From positions 1 to 35,179 of the forward strand of contig CAIUZX010000078.1 in NCBI GenBank assembly GCA_903903715.1: 35,179 nucleotides of DNA. Reading direction: 5' to 3'. The notes below the pieces were generated by a model. That model was not told where the DNA came from. It saw only the letters and a list, made by a program, of their open reading frames with translations, and ran no database searches. This document shows positions 1 through 9,740 of this stretch, piece after piece (position 1 is the stretch's first letter; each line of letters starts with the position of its first letter). Source of the stretch: an uncultured Caulobacterales bacterium (GTDB lineage: Bacteria > Pseudomonadota > Alphaproteobacteria > Caulobacterales > Caulobacteraceae). A program made the position numbers and the translations under genes.

Positions 1-978
1 ATGGTGCGGCACGTCGTAGTTGAAGACGTGGCTGACGTCCGGGATATCCAGCCCACGCGCGGCAACATCGGAAGCCACCAGTAGCCGCAGCGCGCCTGAG
101 CGGAAGTCCGCCAGGGTCTTCATCCGCATGCTCTGATCCAGGTCGCCATGGATCGGCGAGGCGTCATAGCCGTGCGTCTTCAAAGACTTGGCCACCACAT
201 CGACCTCGGTCTTGCGGTTGCAGAAGACGATGCCGTTCTTCACGTCGTCGCGCGCCACCAGGGCCCGCAGCGCGGTACGCTTGGCCTTGGGGTCCGAGGA
301 CGGGATGCGCACCACATACTGGGTGATGTTCTCGTTGGTCGTCGCCGGGCGGCTGGCCTCGATCCGCGTGGGATCGTTGAGGAACTGCGCGGTCAGGCGG
401 GTGATTTCCGGCGGCATGGTCGCCGAGAAGAACAGGGTCTGCTTCTTGGGCGGCGTCATCTTGAAGATGCGCTCGATGTCCGGGATGAAGCCCATGTCCA
501 GCATGCGGTCGGCTTCGTCGACCACCATCATCTGCACACCGGTCAGCAGCAGCTTGCCGCGTTCGAAGTGGTCAAGCAGGCGGCCGGGGGTGGCGATCAG
601 CACGTCCACGCCGCGGTCCAGCTTCTTGACCTGGTCGGCGAAGGAGACCCCGCCGATCAGCAGGGCCCAGGAAAGGCTGCGGCCCTTGGCGTATTTCTCG
701 AAGGAGGCGGACACCTGGTCGGCCAGTTCGCGGGTGGGGGCGATGACCAGGGCGCGCGGCATGCGGGCCTTGGCCCGGCCCTGGGCCAGGCGGTCGATCA
801 TCGGCAGAGTGAAGGCGGCGGTCTTGCCGGTGCCCGTCTGGGCGATGCCGAGCACGTCACGGCCGGTCAGGGCGACCGGAATCGCCTGGGCCTGAATGGG
901 GGTAGGGGTGTCATAGCCGGCGTCTGTGACCGCCTTGACTACTTCGGGGCTGAGCCCCAGGTCGGAAAAACTTGTCAT
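1..978 (-). CDS. DEAD-box ATP-dependent RNA helicase (RhlE-like), 3' end outside window
   Basis: Reverse-strand reading from ATG at 978: MTSFSDLGLSPEVVKAVTDAGYDTPTPIQAQAIPVALTGRDVLGIAQTGTGKTAAF, then PTRELA, VDEADRMLDMGF, FFSATMP, HGDLDQ, VASDVAARGLDIPDV. Missing from the ORF track because no stop lies in the window. Confidence 0.95.
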   Translation of the reverse strand, partial: MTSFSDLGLSPEVVKAVTDAGYDTPTPIQAQAIPVALTGRDVLGIAQTGTGKTAAFTLPMIDRLAQGRAKARMPRALVIAPTRELADQVSASFEKYAKGRSLSWALLIGGVSFADQVKKLDRGVDVLIATPGRLLDHFERGKLLLTGVQMMVVDEADRMLDMGFIPDIERIFKMTPPKKQTLFFSATMPPEITRLTAQFLNDPTRIEASRPATTNENITQYVVRIPSSDPKAKRTALRALVARDDVKNGIVFCNRKTEVDVVAKSLKTHGYDASPIHGDLDQSMRMKTLADFRSGALRLLVASDVAARGLDIPDVSHVFNYDVPHH

Positions 979-1145
979 GTCCTGATGTTCAAGCCGGAGG
1001 CCGCGGGCGGAAGCGCCCAAGTTCAAGCGGTCCAAGGTCCGGCGAATGCGCCGGAACATAAGAGTTCGCCTGTCCTTGTCAACGCGCGGCTGCCCTTCTG
1101 GACGCCCTCAGACCAATATTCCCGCCGCCGGAGCAGATATCGGGC

Positions 1146-1733
1146 TCAGGGCGTCAGCAAGATGAAGACGCCGGCCAGAATCAGCAGGCTGACGGCGGTG
1201 AGGATCAGGCTGGTCTTCAGGCGGAAACGCAGGCTGAAGAAGAGCACATAGCCGAGCACCGACATGATGATGACCAGGATGGCGGTCACATCGATGATCC
1301 AACTCCAGGCGGCGCCTGTGTTCTTGCCCCGGTGCAGATCGTTGACCACCGTCAGCAGCGAGGAAGGCTTGCCGACCACCTCGGCCTTGCCGGTGGCGGT
1401 ATCGACCGTGACCGTGGAGGCGCCGCGCGCGCCCAGATACTGGATGAAGGCCTGGCCGTCCTGAACGTCGCCGCTCTTGAAGCGCCCGATCAGGGCCGTG
1501 TGGCGCGCCACCGCCTCGCCCAGCGCCTTGCCCGGGACCGGCGCGGCCAGGGCCTGAGTCATCTCGTCCTTGGCCAGGGTCAGGCTGACCGACCGCTCCG
1601 CCGGTTCGTGCGACAGCCAGCCGGGGTGGTTCAGGAACAGGCCTGTGACCGAGAAGAAGATCAGGGCGATGAAGGCGGCGGCCGACAGATAGCCGTGCAG
1701 CATCCGGCACAGCCGGTAAAAGTCGCCGCTCAT
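1146..1733 (-). CDS. PepSY-associated transmembrane-helix protein
   Basis: 195 aa; N-terminal MSGDFYRLCRMLHGYLSAAAFIALIFFSVTGLFLNHPGW (PepSY_TM type), C-terminal TM helices; start overlaps the upstream stop (ATGA). Confidence 0.8.
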   Translation of the reverse strand: MSGDFYRLCRMLHGYLSAAAFIALIFFSVTGLFLNHPGWLSHEPAERSVSLTLAKDEMTQALAAPVPGKALGEAVARHTALIGRFKSGDVQDGQAFIQYLGARGASTVTVDTATGKAEVVGKPSSLLTVVNDLHRGKNTGAAWSWIIDVTAILVIIMSVLGYVLFFSLRFRLKTSLILTAVSLLILAGVFILLTP

Positions 1734-3085
1734 GCGCCGCCGCCCGCGCGCGGGCCGTAGCGGACAGTGGTGGCGCCCAGCTCCTCGTCCGCCGCCGCCG
1801 TGGCCGTCAGCGCGCCGGGGCCAAGCGACATGTCGAAGGTCTGGTAGGAGTGCCCGCCATGCTCGCGGGTGGCTTCGATATGCAGGGTGTAGCGGCCCTG
1901 GCCCAGCATCTGACCCTTATCGTCGCGCCCGTCCCAGGCGATGTTGTAGTGGCCGGGCCGGCGTGTGGGGCGGGCGATGGTGTCGACGCTGCCCAGCGTC
2001 CGGCCGACCCGCCGCCACCAGATGAAGTTCTGGTCGATGAAACGCAGATCGGTCCCCAGGATGGCCAGGGTGCGGATCGGGGCGCCGGTCTGATCGGTGA
2101 TCCAGAAGGCGATATAGGGCGGCTGAGCCCGGTCGCGGGGGATCACCGGCACTTCGTAGTTCACGTTCACGCTGAAGCCCGAGGGCCAGGCCGGGCCTTG
2201 CGGGTTCTGGGCGCGGATCAGGCGGGCGGGCGGGTCTTGAGCGGTCAGGGCATTCCAGCCGCGCGAAGGCAGGCGGCGCCCGTTCTCATCGATCAGCAGC
2301 GCCTCGAACCCGTCCAGCCGGTCGGTCAGGGCCAGGCCATCGGCGGGGCTCATGACGCAGAGGGCGGTGGCCAGGGCGTCGGCGTCCCGCGCGGTGCTCG
2401 CCACGACGGCGGCGGAGACGCCTCGCGCCGGGTTGCCGGTTCGGGGGTCGAGAATGTGATCGCCGCGCAGGCCCGGTCCGCTGAAGGCGACGGCCTTGTC
2501 ATTGAGCCAGAGGGCTTGCAGAGGCTCCGCGTTGTCGGCCAGCCGGCGCGGATCGGCCACGCCGACGCGCCATCCCTGCGCCGACGGCGCCTGGCCCCAG
2601 ACTCGTAGGTCGCCGCCGATGTCGATCATCATCCCGGCCAGGTCCGGCGCCGCGCGCCGCGCCGCCGCCAGGGCTGCGTCGATCACATGGCCCTTGCCCA
2701 CGCCGTCGAGGTCCAGGGCGCCGTCCGTCAGGCCGAGCTGCGCGTCGAAGGCGCCGTTGGTGGCTCGCCGCCAATGCTCGGCGGCCTGGATCACGGCCAG
2801 CAGGTCCGGCGAGGGCGCCACGCCCTGCCCAGTGTTGAAGGCCGTCAGTTCGCTATCGGTCCGCCAGCGGCTCAGCACCGCGTCCAGCCGGTCGATCTCC
2901 GCGCGGGCCGCCCGCGCCGCCGCCAGGGCAGAGCCGGGGTGATCCGCCACGATCGCCATGTCGAGGGAGGCGCCGAGCACATGCGGCTCGTGCACGCGCC
3001 AGACCTGGCCCTGGGCCGCGCCGGCGACCATCACAGACGCCGAGGCGCCGAGCAGCGCCGGCCAATAGGATTTTGATGAGGTCAT
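1730..3085 (-). CDS. FAD:protein FMN transferase (ApbE family) fused to a C-terminal DUF2271 domain
   Basis: ATG at 3085 gives MTSSKSYWPALLGASASVMVAGAAQGQVW (signal peptide). ApbE motifs DIGGDLRVWG, HILDPRTGNPARGVSA, DADALATAL. C-terminal WWRRVGRTLGSVDTIARPTRRPGHYNIAWDGRDDKG is DUF2271-like. Confidence 0.85.
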   Translation of the reverse strand: MTSSKSYWPALLGASASVMVAGAAQGQVWRVHEPHVLGASLDMAIVADHPGSALAAARAARAEIDRLDAVLSRWRTDSELTAFNTGQGVAPSPDLLAVIQAAEHWRRATNGAFDAQLGLTDGALDLDGVGKGHVIDAALAAARRAAPDLAGMMIDIGGDLRVWGQAPSAQGWRVGVADPRRLADNAEPLQALWLNDKAVAFSGPGLRGDHILDPRTGNPARGVSAAVVASTARDADALATALCVMSPADGLALTDRLDGFEALLIDENGRRLPSRGWNALTAQDPPARLIRAQNPQGPAWPSGFSVNVNYEVPVIPRDRAQPPYIAFWITDQTGAPIRTLAILGTDLRFIDQNFIWWRRVGRTLGSVDTIARPTRRPGHYNIAWDGRDDKGQMLGQGRYTLHIEATREHGGHSYQTFDMSLGPGALTATAAADEELGATTVRYGPRAGGGA

Positions 3086-3101
3086 GAAGCGGATGGCCGA
3101 C

Positions 3102-3704
3102 CTAGTAGCCCTTGGCCTGGGCGCCCGAGACCCCATTGCCCGGCCAGAGGTTCTCCTTGACCTGGGTGGGGTCGGGCAGGCCCAGCACCTGCGAGCGGCC
3201 GCGGATGGCGCGCGGGTACTTGGGGTTGATCTTGAGCTCGGCCTCGAAGTCGGCAAGGGCGGCGGTGTCGTTGTTCAGCCGCCGTTCGGCGTCGCCCCGC
3301 GAGGTCAGCACGCCGACCAGGTTTGGCTTCAGCGCCAGGGCCTGGCTGTATTCGGCGATCGCCTCCGGGTATTTGCGCACCTGGGCGTAGAGGTCGCCCC
3401 GGCCATACACGACCAGCGCCTGGAAGGCAGGGTCGTGGGACAGCTGCAGCGCCTCGGCGTAATCGGCCATGGCGTCGGCGGTCTTGCCCAGACGGCTGTA
3501 GATTTCGGCGCGGTCGAACAGGGCGGAGGCGCGCGCCGCCGGGTCGCTTCCGGCTTCTTCAATAGCCTTGGTGTAGAGAGCGAATGCCCGGGCGTAGTCT
3601 TCCCTCTCGACGGCCATTTCGGCGTCCGCCGTGGAGCCGGCATGCACAGGCCCCGCCAGAACAGCGGCGGCCAAACCGAGCAAGATCATCATCCGTGGTC
3701 GCAT
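3102..3704 (-). CDS. Exported tetratricopeptide-repeat protein
   Basis: MRPRMMILLGLAAAVLAGPVHAG signal peptide, then TPR-like repeats (ARAFALYTKAIEEAGSDP, ADAMADYAEALQLSHDP, PEAIAEYSQALALKPN). Confidence 0.8.
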   Translation of the reverse strand: MRPRMMILLGLAAAVLAGPVHAGSTADAEMAVEREDYARAFALYTKAIEEAGSDPAARASALFDRAEIYSRLGKTADAMADYAEALQLSHDPAFQALVVYGRGDLYAQVRKYPEAIAEYSQALALKPNLVGVLTSRGDAERRLNNDTAALADFEAELKINPKYPRAIRGRSQVLGLPDPTQVKENLWPGNGVSGAQAKGY

Positions 3705-3744
3705 GGGCGCTCCCGCCTTCTGCGCCCACAATACGTCGGAATGG

Positions 3745-5796
3745 CTAGAGGTCGAGGTCTTCCACGGCGAACTCGGCGTTTTCCTGGATGAATCGGAAAC
3801 GCAGCTCGGGTTTGCGGCCCATCAGGGTCTCCACCAGCGACTCCACCTGCTCCTCGGAGCGGGGCAGGGTGACGCGCGCCAGGGTCCGCTTGGACGGATC
3901 CATGGTGGTTTCCTTCAGCTGGGCCGGCATCATCTCGCCCAGGCCCTTGAAGCGGCCGATCTCCGGCTTCTTGCCCTTGAACTCGCCGGCCAGCAGCTCG
4001 TCCTTGTGCGCGTCGTCGCGGGCGTAGACCGTCTTGCCGCCGTGGCTGATGCGGTAGAGCGGGGGCAGGGCCAGGAACAGCCGGCCGGCCCGGATCATGT
4101 CGGGCATGGTGCGGTAGAAGAAGGTGATCAGCAGCGAGGCGATGTGGGCGCCGTCGACGTCGGCGTCGGTCATGATGACGATGCGCTCGTAGCGCAGGTC
4201 CTCTTCCTTGAAGCGCGACCCGCCCTGGACGCCCAGCGCCAGCATCAGGTCGGACAGCTCCTTGTTTTCGGCGGCCTTCTCGCCGGTGGCCGAGGCGACG
4301 TTCAGGATCTTGCCGCGCAGGGGCAGGATGGCCTGGTTGCGGCGGTTGCGGGCCTGCTTGGCCGAGCCGCCGGCGCTGTCGCCTTCGACGATGAACAGTT
4401 CTGCCCCTTCCGAGGAGCTGTCGGCGCAGTCGGCCAGCTTGCCGGGCAGGCGCAGCTTGCGGGTCGCCGAGGCGCGGGCGACTTCCTTGTCCTTGCGCCG
4501 CTTCAGCCGCTCCTCGGCCCGCTCGATGACGAACTCCAGCAGGGTGGAGGCGGTCTTGGGGGCGGCGGTCAGCCAGTGGTCAAAGGGGTCGCGCAGGGCC
4601 GCTTCCACCAGCCGCTGGGCGTCGGAGGAGGATAGGCGCTCCTTGGTCTGGCCCTGGAACTCGGGGTTGCGGATGAAGACCGAGACCAGCACGCCCGCCT
4701 GGGCGATCACGTCCTCGGCGGTGATCAGGCCGCCGCGCTTGTCGCCGGTCAGTTCGGCATAGGCCTTGAGGCCGCGCGTGAGGGCCGCGCGCAGACCGGC
4801 TTCGTGAGTTCCGCCTTCGGGCGTGGGCACGGTGTTGCAATAGGATTGCATGAAGCCGTCGGCCTCGCCGAAACCCGCCGGGCTCCAGGTCAGAGCCCAT
4901 TCCACGGCGCCGCCTTCGGCCTTGCGCTCGATCCGTCCGGCAAAGGGCTCGGGCGTCACCGTCTCGATGCCCTTGGTGCGCTCGGCCAGGAAGTCGGCCA
5001 GGCCGTTGGGGAAGTGGAAGACGGCTTCGGCGGGCGTCTGGTCGTGGATGCGGCCCGGATCGCAGGACCAGCGGATTTCCACGCCCCGGAACAGATAGGC
5101 CTTGGAGCGGGCCATGCGCAGCAGCCGGGCCGGCTTGAAGGCCGCGCCTTCACCGAAGATCTGCTCGTCGGGCAGGAAGGTGGTGGAGGTGCCGTGCTTG
5201 CGCGAGGCGCCCAGCTGTTCCAGCGGCCCCAGCGGCTTGCCGCGCGAGAAGCTCTGCTTCCACTCGAACCCGTCGCGCCAGACCCGCACCTCGACCCGTT
5301 CGGACAGGGCGTTGACCACCGAGACGCCCACGCCATGCAGGCCGCCGGAGGTCTCGTAGTTCTTGCCGGAGAATTTCCCGCCCGAGTGCAGCACGGTCAT
5401 GATGATCTCGAGCGCCGACTTGGAGGGGTCCTTGGGGTAGGGGTCCACAGGGATGCCGCGCCCGTCGTCGCGCACGGTGATCGAGCCGTCGGCGTTGAGC
5501 GAGACCTCGATCAGCTTGGCGTGGCCGGCCACGGCCTCGTCCATGCTGTTGTCCAGCAGTTCGGCGAACAGGTGGTGCAGCGCCCGCTCGTCGGTGCCGC
5601 CGATGTACATGCCCGGCCGCTTGCGCACCGGCTCCAGGCCTTCCAGGACCTCGATGTCCTTGGCCGAATAGGCGTTGGCGGCAGCCGAATTGTCCTTCGG
5701 GGCGGCCTTGGGCTCAGGCAGGGGGGCGACATGCGGCGGCGCCGGGGCGTCGTCGAACAGGTCAGCGCTGGTGGGTTTGGGAACGGCCGTGGACAT
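3745..5796 (-). CDS. parE: DNA topoisomerase IV subunit B
   Basis: 683 aa; YSAKDIEVLEGLEPVRKRPGMYIGGTDERALHHLFAELLDNSMDEAVAGHA (GHKL), GGLHGVGVSVVNALS, FIVEGDSAGGSAKQARNR, IVIMTDADVDGAHIASLL, RFKGLGEM. Confidence 0.95.
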   Translation of the reverse strand: MSTAVPKPTSADLFDDAPAPPHVAPLPEPKAAPKDNSAAANAYSAKDIEVLEGLEPVRKRPGMYIGGTDERALHHLFAELLDNSMDEAVAGHAKLIEVSLNADGSITVRDDGRGIPVDPYPKDPSKSALEIIMTVLHSGGKFSGKNYETSGGLHGVGVSVVNALSERVEVRVWRDGFEWKQSFSRGKPLGPLEQLGASRKHGTSTTFLPDEQIFGEGAAFKPARLLRMARSKAYLFRGVEIRWSCDPGRIHDQTPAEAVFHFPNGLADFLAERTKGIETVTPEPFAGRIERKAEGGAVEWALTWSPAGFGEADGFMQSYCNTVPTPEGGTHEAGLRAALTRGLKAYAELTGDKRGGLITAEDVIAQAGVLVSVFIRNPEFQGQTKERLSSSDAQRLVEAALRDPFDHWLTAAPKTASTLLEFVIERAEERLKRRKDKEVARASATRKLRLPGKLADCADSSSEGAELFIVEGDSAGGSAKQARNRRNQAILPLRGKILNVASATGEKAAENKELSDLMLALGVQGGSRFKEEDLRYERIVIMTDADVDGAHIASLLITFFYRTMPDMIRAGRLFLALPPLYRISHGGKTVYARDDAHKDELLAGEFKGKKPEIGRFKGLGEMMPAQLKETTMDPSKRTLARVTLPRSEEQVESLVETLMGRKPELRFRFIQENAEFAVEDLDL

Positions 5797-5967
5797 GGGG
5801 GAAATCTGGGACGATTCGGGAGCGGTCCGGTATGCGGCTGAAGGGATCGGGGATCAACTGTCCAAGGCGCCGCGTGGACGCGATGGACGGCGGGGGCGTG
5901 CGTCCCTAAAATCATATGGCCCGACACGGGCGCCGTCGGGGGGCGGTCCAACCATGAGACGCCTTCG

Positions 5968-6975
5968 ATGATCCGCAAGCTGGCCGCCGCCGCGGCCCTG
6001 TCCAGCCTCGCCTTCGGCGCCGCCCACGCCCAGACCACGCTCAAGTCCAACGAGGACACCTTCGCCGACGCGCCCGCCGGGCCGATCGACTCCATGGTGG
6101 CGGTGGACGCGGGCGACGATCAGCTGCTGTACGGCTCGCTGTTGCGGCCCCTGGCCGGCGGTTCCTATCCCACGGTGCTGATCCTGCCGGCCCAGGGCGC
6201 GGACCGGAACGGCAACGCCCCCGCCGACGGGCCCAAGTCGAACATGTACAAGATGCTGGCCGAGGATCTGGCGGCCAAGGGCGTCGCCTCCCTGCGCATC
6301 GATAAGCGCGGCGTGGGCGCCAGCAAGAAGGCCATCAGCCGCGAGGAGGACCTGCGCTTCGACACCTATGTCGAGGATGCGGTGACCTGGGCCAAGTTCC
6401 TGCGCGCCCAGCCCAAGGTGAACTGCATGGCCATCCTCGGCCACGGCGAGGGGGCTCTAGTGGCGGCCTTGGCGGCGCAGAAGATCAAGGTCTGCGCGGT
6501 GATCGAGATTTCAGGCGCCGGACGCCCCGCCGCCGCGGTCCTGGCGGGTCAGCTGAAGCTGGCCAATGAGACAGGCGGCATGGACAAGGCCAACTACGAC
6601 CAGGCGGTCCAGATCCTCAACACCCTGTCCAACGGCAAACCGGCGGGCGATCCGCCCGAGAAGCTGAAGGCTCTGTTCCGCTCCAGCGTGCAGCCCTACC
6701 TGATCTCCTGGCTGGACCTGAATCCGGTTGACGCCCTGAAGAACGCGCCGCCGACCCTGATCCTGCAGGGGACCTCGGACCGCCAGCTGGACGCCGCCGA
6801 TGCTCAGAAGCTGGCGTCGGGGCCGAAATTCGCCCGGGTTGCGATGATCCCCGGGGCCGACCACGACATGAAGCTGCGTCCCGACGCCAAGAAGGACCCG
6901 GATATCACCGCTCCCATGGCGCCGCAGGTGTCCACGACCATCGCCGACTTCCTCAAGCGCCTGAAGTGGCCCTGA
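5968..6975 (+). CDS. Exported alpha/beta-hydrolase-fold protein with a non-canonical nucleophile elbow (GHGEG)
   Basis: Signal peptide MIRKLAAAAALSSLAFGAAHAQ; LRIDKRGVGASKKA; ILGHGEGALVAAL; LILQGTSDRQLDAADAQKLA; IPGADHDMKL. Confidence 0.8.
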   Translation: MIRKLAAAAALSSLAFGAAHAQTTLKSNEDTFADAPAGPIDSMVAVDAGDDQLLYGSLLRPLAGGSYPTVLILPAQGADRNGNAPADGPKSNMYKMLAEDLAAKGVASLRIDKRGVGASKKAISREEDLRFDTYVEDAVTWAKFLRAQPKVNCMAILGHGEGALVAALAAQKIKVCAVIEISGAGRPAAAVLAGQLKLANETGGMDKANYDQAVQILNTLSNGKPAGDPPEKLKALFRSSVQPYLISWLDLNPVDALKNAPPTLILQGTSDRQLDAADAQKLASGPKFARVAMIPGADHDMKLRPDAKKDPDITAPMAPQVSTTIADFLKRLKWP

Positions 6976-6989
6976 GCCCCAAAAGAAAA

Positions 6990-7013
6990 GGGCCGCGGAT
7001 TGCTCCGCGGCCC
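6990..7013. terminator. Hairpin between convergent hydrolase gene and glnA
   Basis: gggccgcgga-ttgc-tccgcggccc: perfect 10-bp stem with an A-rich left flank, i.e. U-rich for the glnA direction. Confidence 0.75.
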
Positions 7014-7042
7014 TGTCCCCATGCCCCTTAAAGGCTAGTGCA

Positions 7043-8449
7043 TCAGCACTTGTAGTACATGTCGAACTCGACCGGGTGCGGGTGCAGCGCCAGTCGCATC
7101 ACTTCTTCCATCTTCAGCTCGATGTAGGCGTCGATGAAATCGTCGTCCATCACGCCGCCGGCCTTCAGGAAGCCGCGGTCCTTGTCCAGCGAGTCCAGGG
7201 CTTCCTTGAGCGAGCCGCAGACTTCCGGGATCTTCTTCTGCTCGCGGGGCGGCAGGTCGTAGAGGTTCTTGTCGGCGGGCGGGCCCGGATCGATCTTGTT
7301 GGCGATCCCGTCCAGACCGGCCATCAGCAGAGCCGTGAAGGTCAGGTAGGGGTTGCCCATGGGATCGGGGAAGCGGGCTTCCAGACGCTTGCCCTTGGGG
7401 CTGTCGACGTGCGGGATCCGGATCGAGGCCGAGCGGTTACGCGCGGAGTAGGCCAGCTTCACCGGCGCTTCGTAGCCCGGCACCAGGCGCTTGTAGCTGT
7501 TGGTGGTCGGGTTGGCGAAGGCGTTGATCGCCTTGGCGTGCTTGATCACGCCGCCGATATACCAGAGGCAGGCGTCCGACAGACCTGCGTACTTGTCGCC
7601 GGCGAAGAGCGGCTTGCCGTCCTTCCACAGCGACTGGTGGCAGTGCATGCCCGAGCCGTTATCGCCGAAATAGGGCTTCGGCATGAAGGTCGCGGTCTTG
7701 CCGTAGGCGGCGGCGACGTTGTGGATGACGTATTTGTAGAGCTGCATCCGGTCCGCCATGGTCAGCAGATCAGAGAACTTCAGACCCAGCTCATGCTGAG
7801 CGGGCGCCACTTCGTGGTGGTGCTTTTCCGGCTCGAGGCCGAGTTCGCCCATCACCGCCAGCATTTCGCCGCGCAGATCCTGTCCGGAATCGATCGGATT
7901 GACCGGGAAGTAGCCGCCCTTCGGGCCGGGACGGTGTCCCATGTTGCCTTCCGGATATTCGCGACCGGTGTTGAGCGGCAGCTCCGTGCTGTCGAACTCG
8001 TAGCCCATCTTGGTCGGGTTCGTGTTCCAGCGGACGTCGTCAAACACGAAGAACTCGGCTTCCGGTCCGAAATAGACCTGATCGCCGGCGCCGGACGACT
8101 TCACATAGGCCAGAGCCTTCTTGGCGATGGAACGGGGGTCGCGGTTGTAAGGCTCACTGGTGTCCGGGTTCAGCACGTCGCAGAACAGGAACATCGTGGT
8201 CTGTTGATAGAAAGGGTCGATATAGGCGGTCTTGAGGTCAGGACGCAGCAGCATGTCGGACTCGTTGATCGCCTTCCATCCGGCGATGGACGAGCCGTCG
8301 AACATGGTGCCCTCGGTCAGGAAGTCGTCGTCGACAAGAGCGATATCGAAGGTCACATGCTGCATCTTGCCCCGGATGTCGGTGAACCGGACATCAACGT
8401 ACTTGACGTCCTTGTCCTTGATTTCCTGGAGGATTTCGGCTGGCGTCAT
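7043..8449 (-). CDS. glnA: Glutamine synthetase type I
   Basis: 468 aa; [60 protein letters not shown]-type motif, adenylylation-site region NLYDLPP. Confidence 0.97.
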   Translation of the reverse strand: MTPAEILQEIKDKDVKYVDVRFTDIRGKMQHVTFDIALVDDDFLTEGTMFDGSSIAGWKAINESDMLLRPDLKTAYIDPFYQQTTMFLFCDVLNPDTSEPYNRDPRSIAKKALAYVKSSGAGDQVYFGPEAEFFVFDDVRWNTNPTKMGYEFDSTELPLNTGREYPEGNMGHRPGPKGGYFPVNPIDSGQDLRGEMLAVMGELGLEPEKHHHEVAPAQHELGLKFSDLLTMADRMQLYKYVIHNVAAAYGKTATFMPKPYFGDNGSGMHCHQSLWKDGKPLFAGDKYAGLSDACLWYIGGVIKHAKAINAFANPTTNSYKRLVPGYEAPVKLAYSARNRSASIRIPHVDSPKGKRLEARFPDPMGNPYLTFTALLMAGLDGIANKIDPGPPADKNLYDLPPREQKKIPEVCGSLKEALDSLDKDRGFLKAGGVMDDDFIDAYIELKMEEVMRLALHPHPVEFDMYYKC

Positions 8450-8571
8450 CGGATGGGTTCCTAGGTCTGTGTGATCATTACGCAGATCGGCTTCGCCGAT
8501 CCGGGCGTCGAGTTGTGGCGCGCGCGCCAGGAGCGACGCCGCTCCCTGTTCCTTGGCATTTTGCGCCGATG

Positions 8572-8988
<417 letters not shown>

Positions 8989-9139
8989 TCAACCCCAATG
9001 GAACCGATCAGGACTGCGGAAGAAATAGGCGCCCATAAACTAGGCGGTACTGTGCGAAAAATAAACAGATCTTGTGCGCCTGCGCGGGGGGCTTGTCCCG
9101 GCGTGATCAGGGCCTAAGGTTCGAGACTTCATAAGAGGG

Positions 9140-9727
9140 ATGGTCCGTCAAATGCCGTTTGTTCACATGATCCGCCATGGCAAGCCGGCCAGCACGTGGG
9201 GCGATTCCGTCGCGGACCCCGATCCGGGCCTGGACGCGGAGGGGAGGGCGCAAGCCGAGGCGGCCGCGGCGGCGTTGCTGGCGCTTTCCCCCTCTGAGCG
9301 TCCGGTCCGCGTGCTGAGTTCGCCGCTTCGCCGATGCCGCGAGACCGCCCAGCCTCTGGCGGACGCTCTGGGCGTGCCGGTCGAGATTGAGCCTGCCGTC
9401 GCTGAAATCCCCACGCCTTCGGTGCTGGCGAACGCAGAGCGCGGCGACTGGCTGCGTCGGTCCTTCCAGGGGCGGTGGGATGAGATCGTGGGGGATCTTG
9501 ACTATGCGGAGTGGGCGAGGGGCGTCGCCCGCGCCGTTGTCGCAAAGCCAGGCGCCGCGGTGTTCAGCCACTTCGTGGCGATCAACGCCGCCGTATCGGT
9601 CGCCAAGGGCGATCCCCGCGTTCGCCAGTTCGAACCGGCGCACACAGCGATCTCGAAATTTGAAATTGACGGGGAGCGGCTCTCTCTGGTCGAGGCGGGA
9701 CGCTCCAGCGAAACACAGGTCCTGTAG
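9140..9727 (+). CDS. Histidine phosphatase (phosphoglycerate mutase-like) family protein
   Basis: VHMIRHGKPAS (RHG motif), VLSSPLRRCRETAQPLA, VFSHFVAINAA. Confidence 0.85.
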   Translation: MVRQMPFVHMIRHGKPASTWGDSVADPDPGLDAEGRAQAEAAAAALLALSPSERPVRVLSSPLRRCRETAQPLADALGVPVEIEPAVAEIPTPSVLANAERGDWLRRSFQGRWDEIVGDLDYAEWARGVARAVVAKPGAAVFSHFVAINAAVSVAKGDPRVRQFEPAHTAISKFEIDGERLSLVEAGRSSETQVL

Positions 9728-9740
9728 GAAGGCCGAAGGC

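Noticed and set aside
148-1251. 367-aa plus-strand ORF
   Set aside because: Antisense shadow of the DEAD-box helicase and PepSY gene; Arg/Gly/His-rich low-information protein typical of high-GC antisense frames.
1360-1440. GAST in the PepSY protein (GARGASTVTV) as an ApbE flavinylation site
   Set aside because: Lacks the preceding Ser/Thr of the [ST]GA[ST] motif; too weak to claim.
3086-3256. N-terminal extension of the ApbE ORF in the track
   Set aside because: Overlaps the TPR gene in another frame, low-complexity Ser/Arg/Pro; the signal peptide begins at ATG 3085.
7076-8464. 462-aa plus-strand ORF opposite glnA
   Set aside because: Fully antisense to an unambiguous glutamine synthetase; frame artefact of codon bias.
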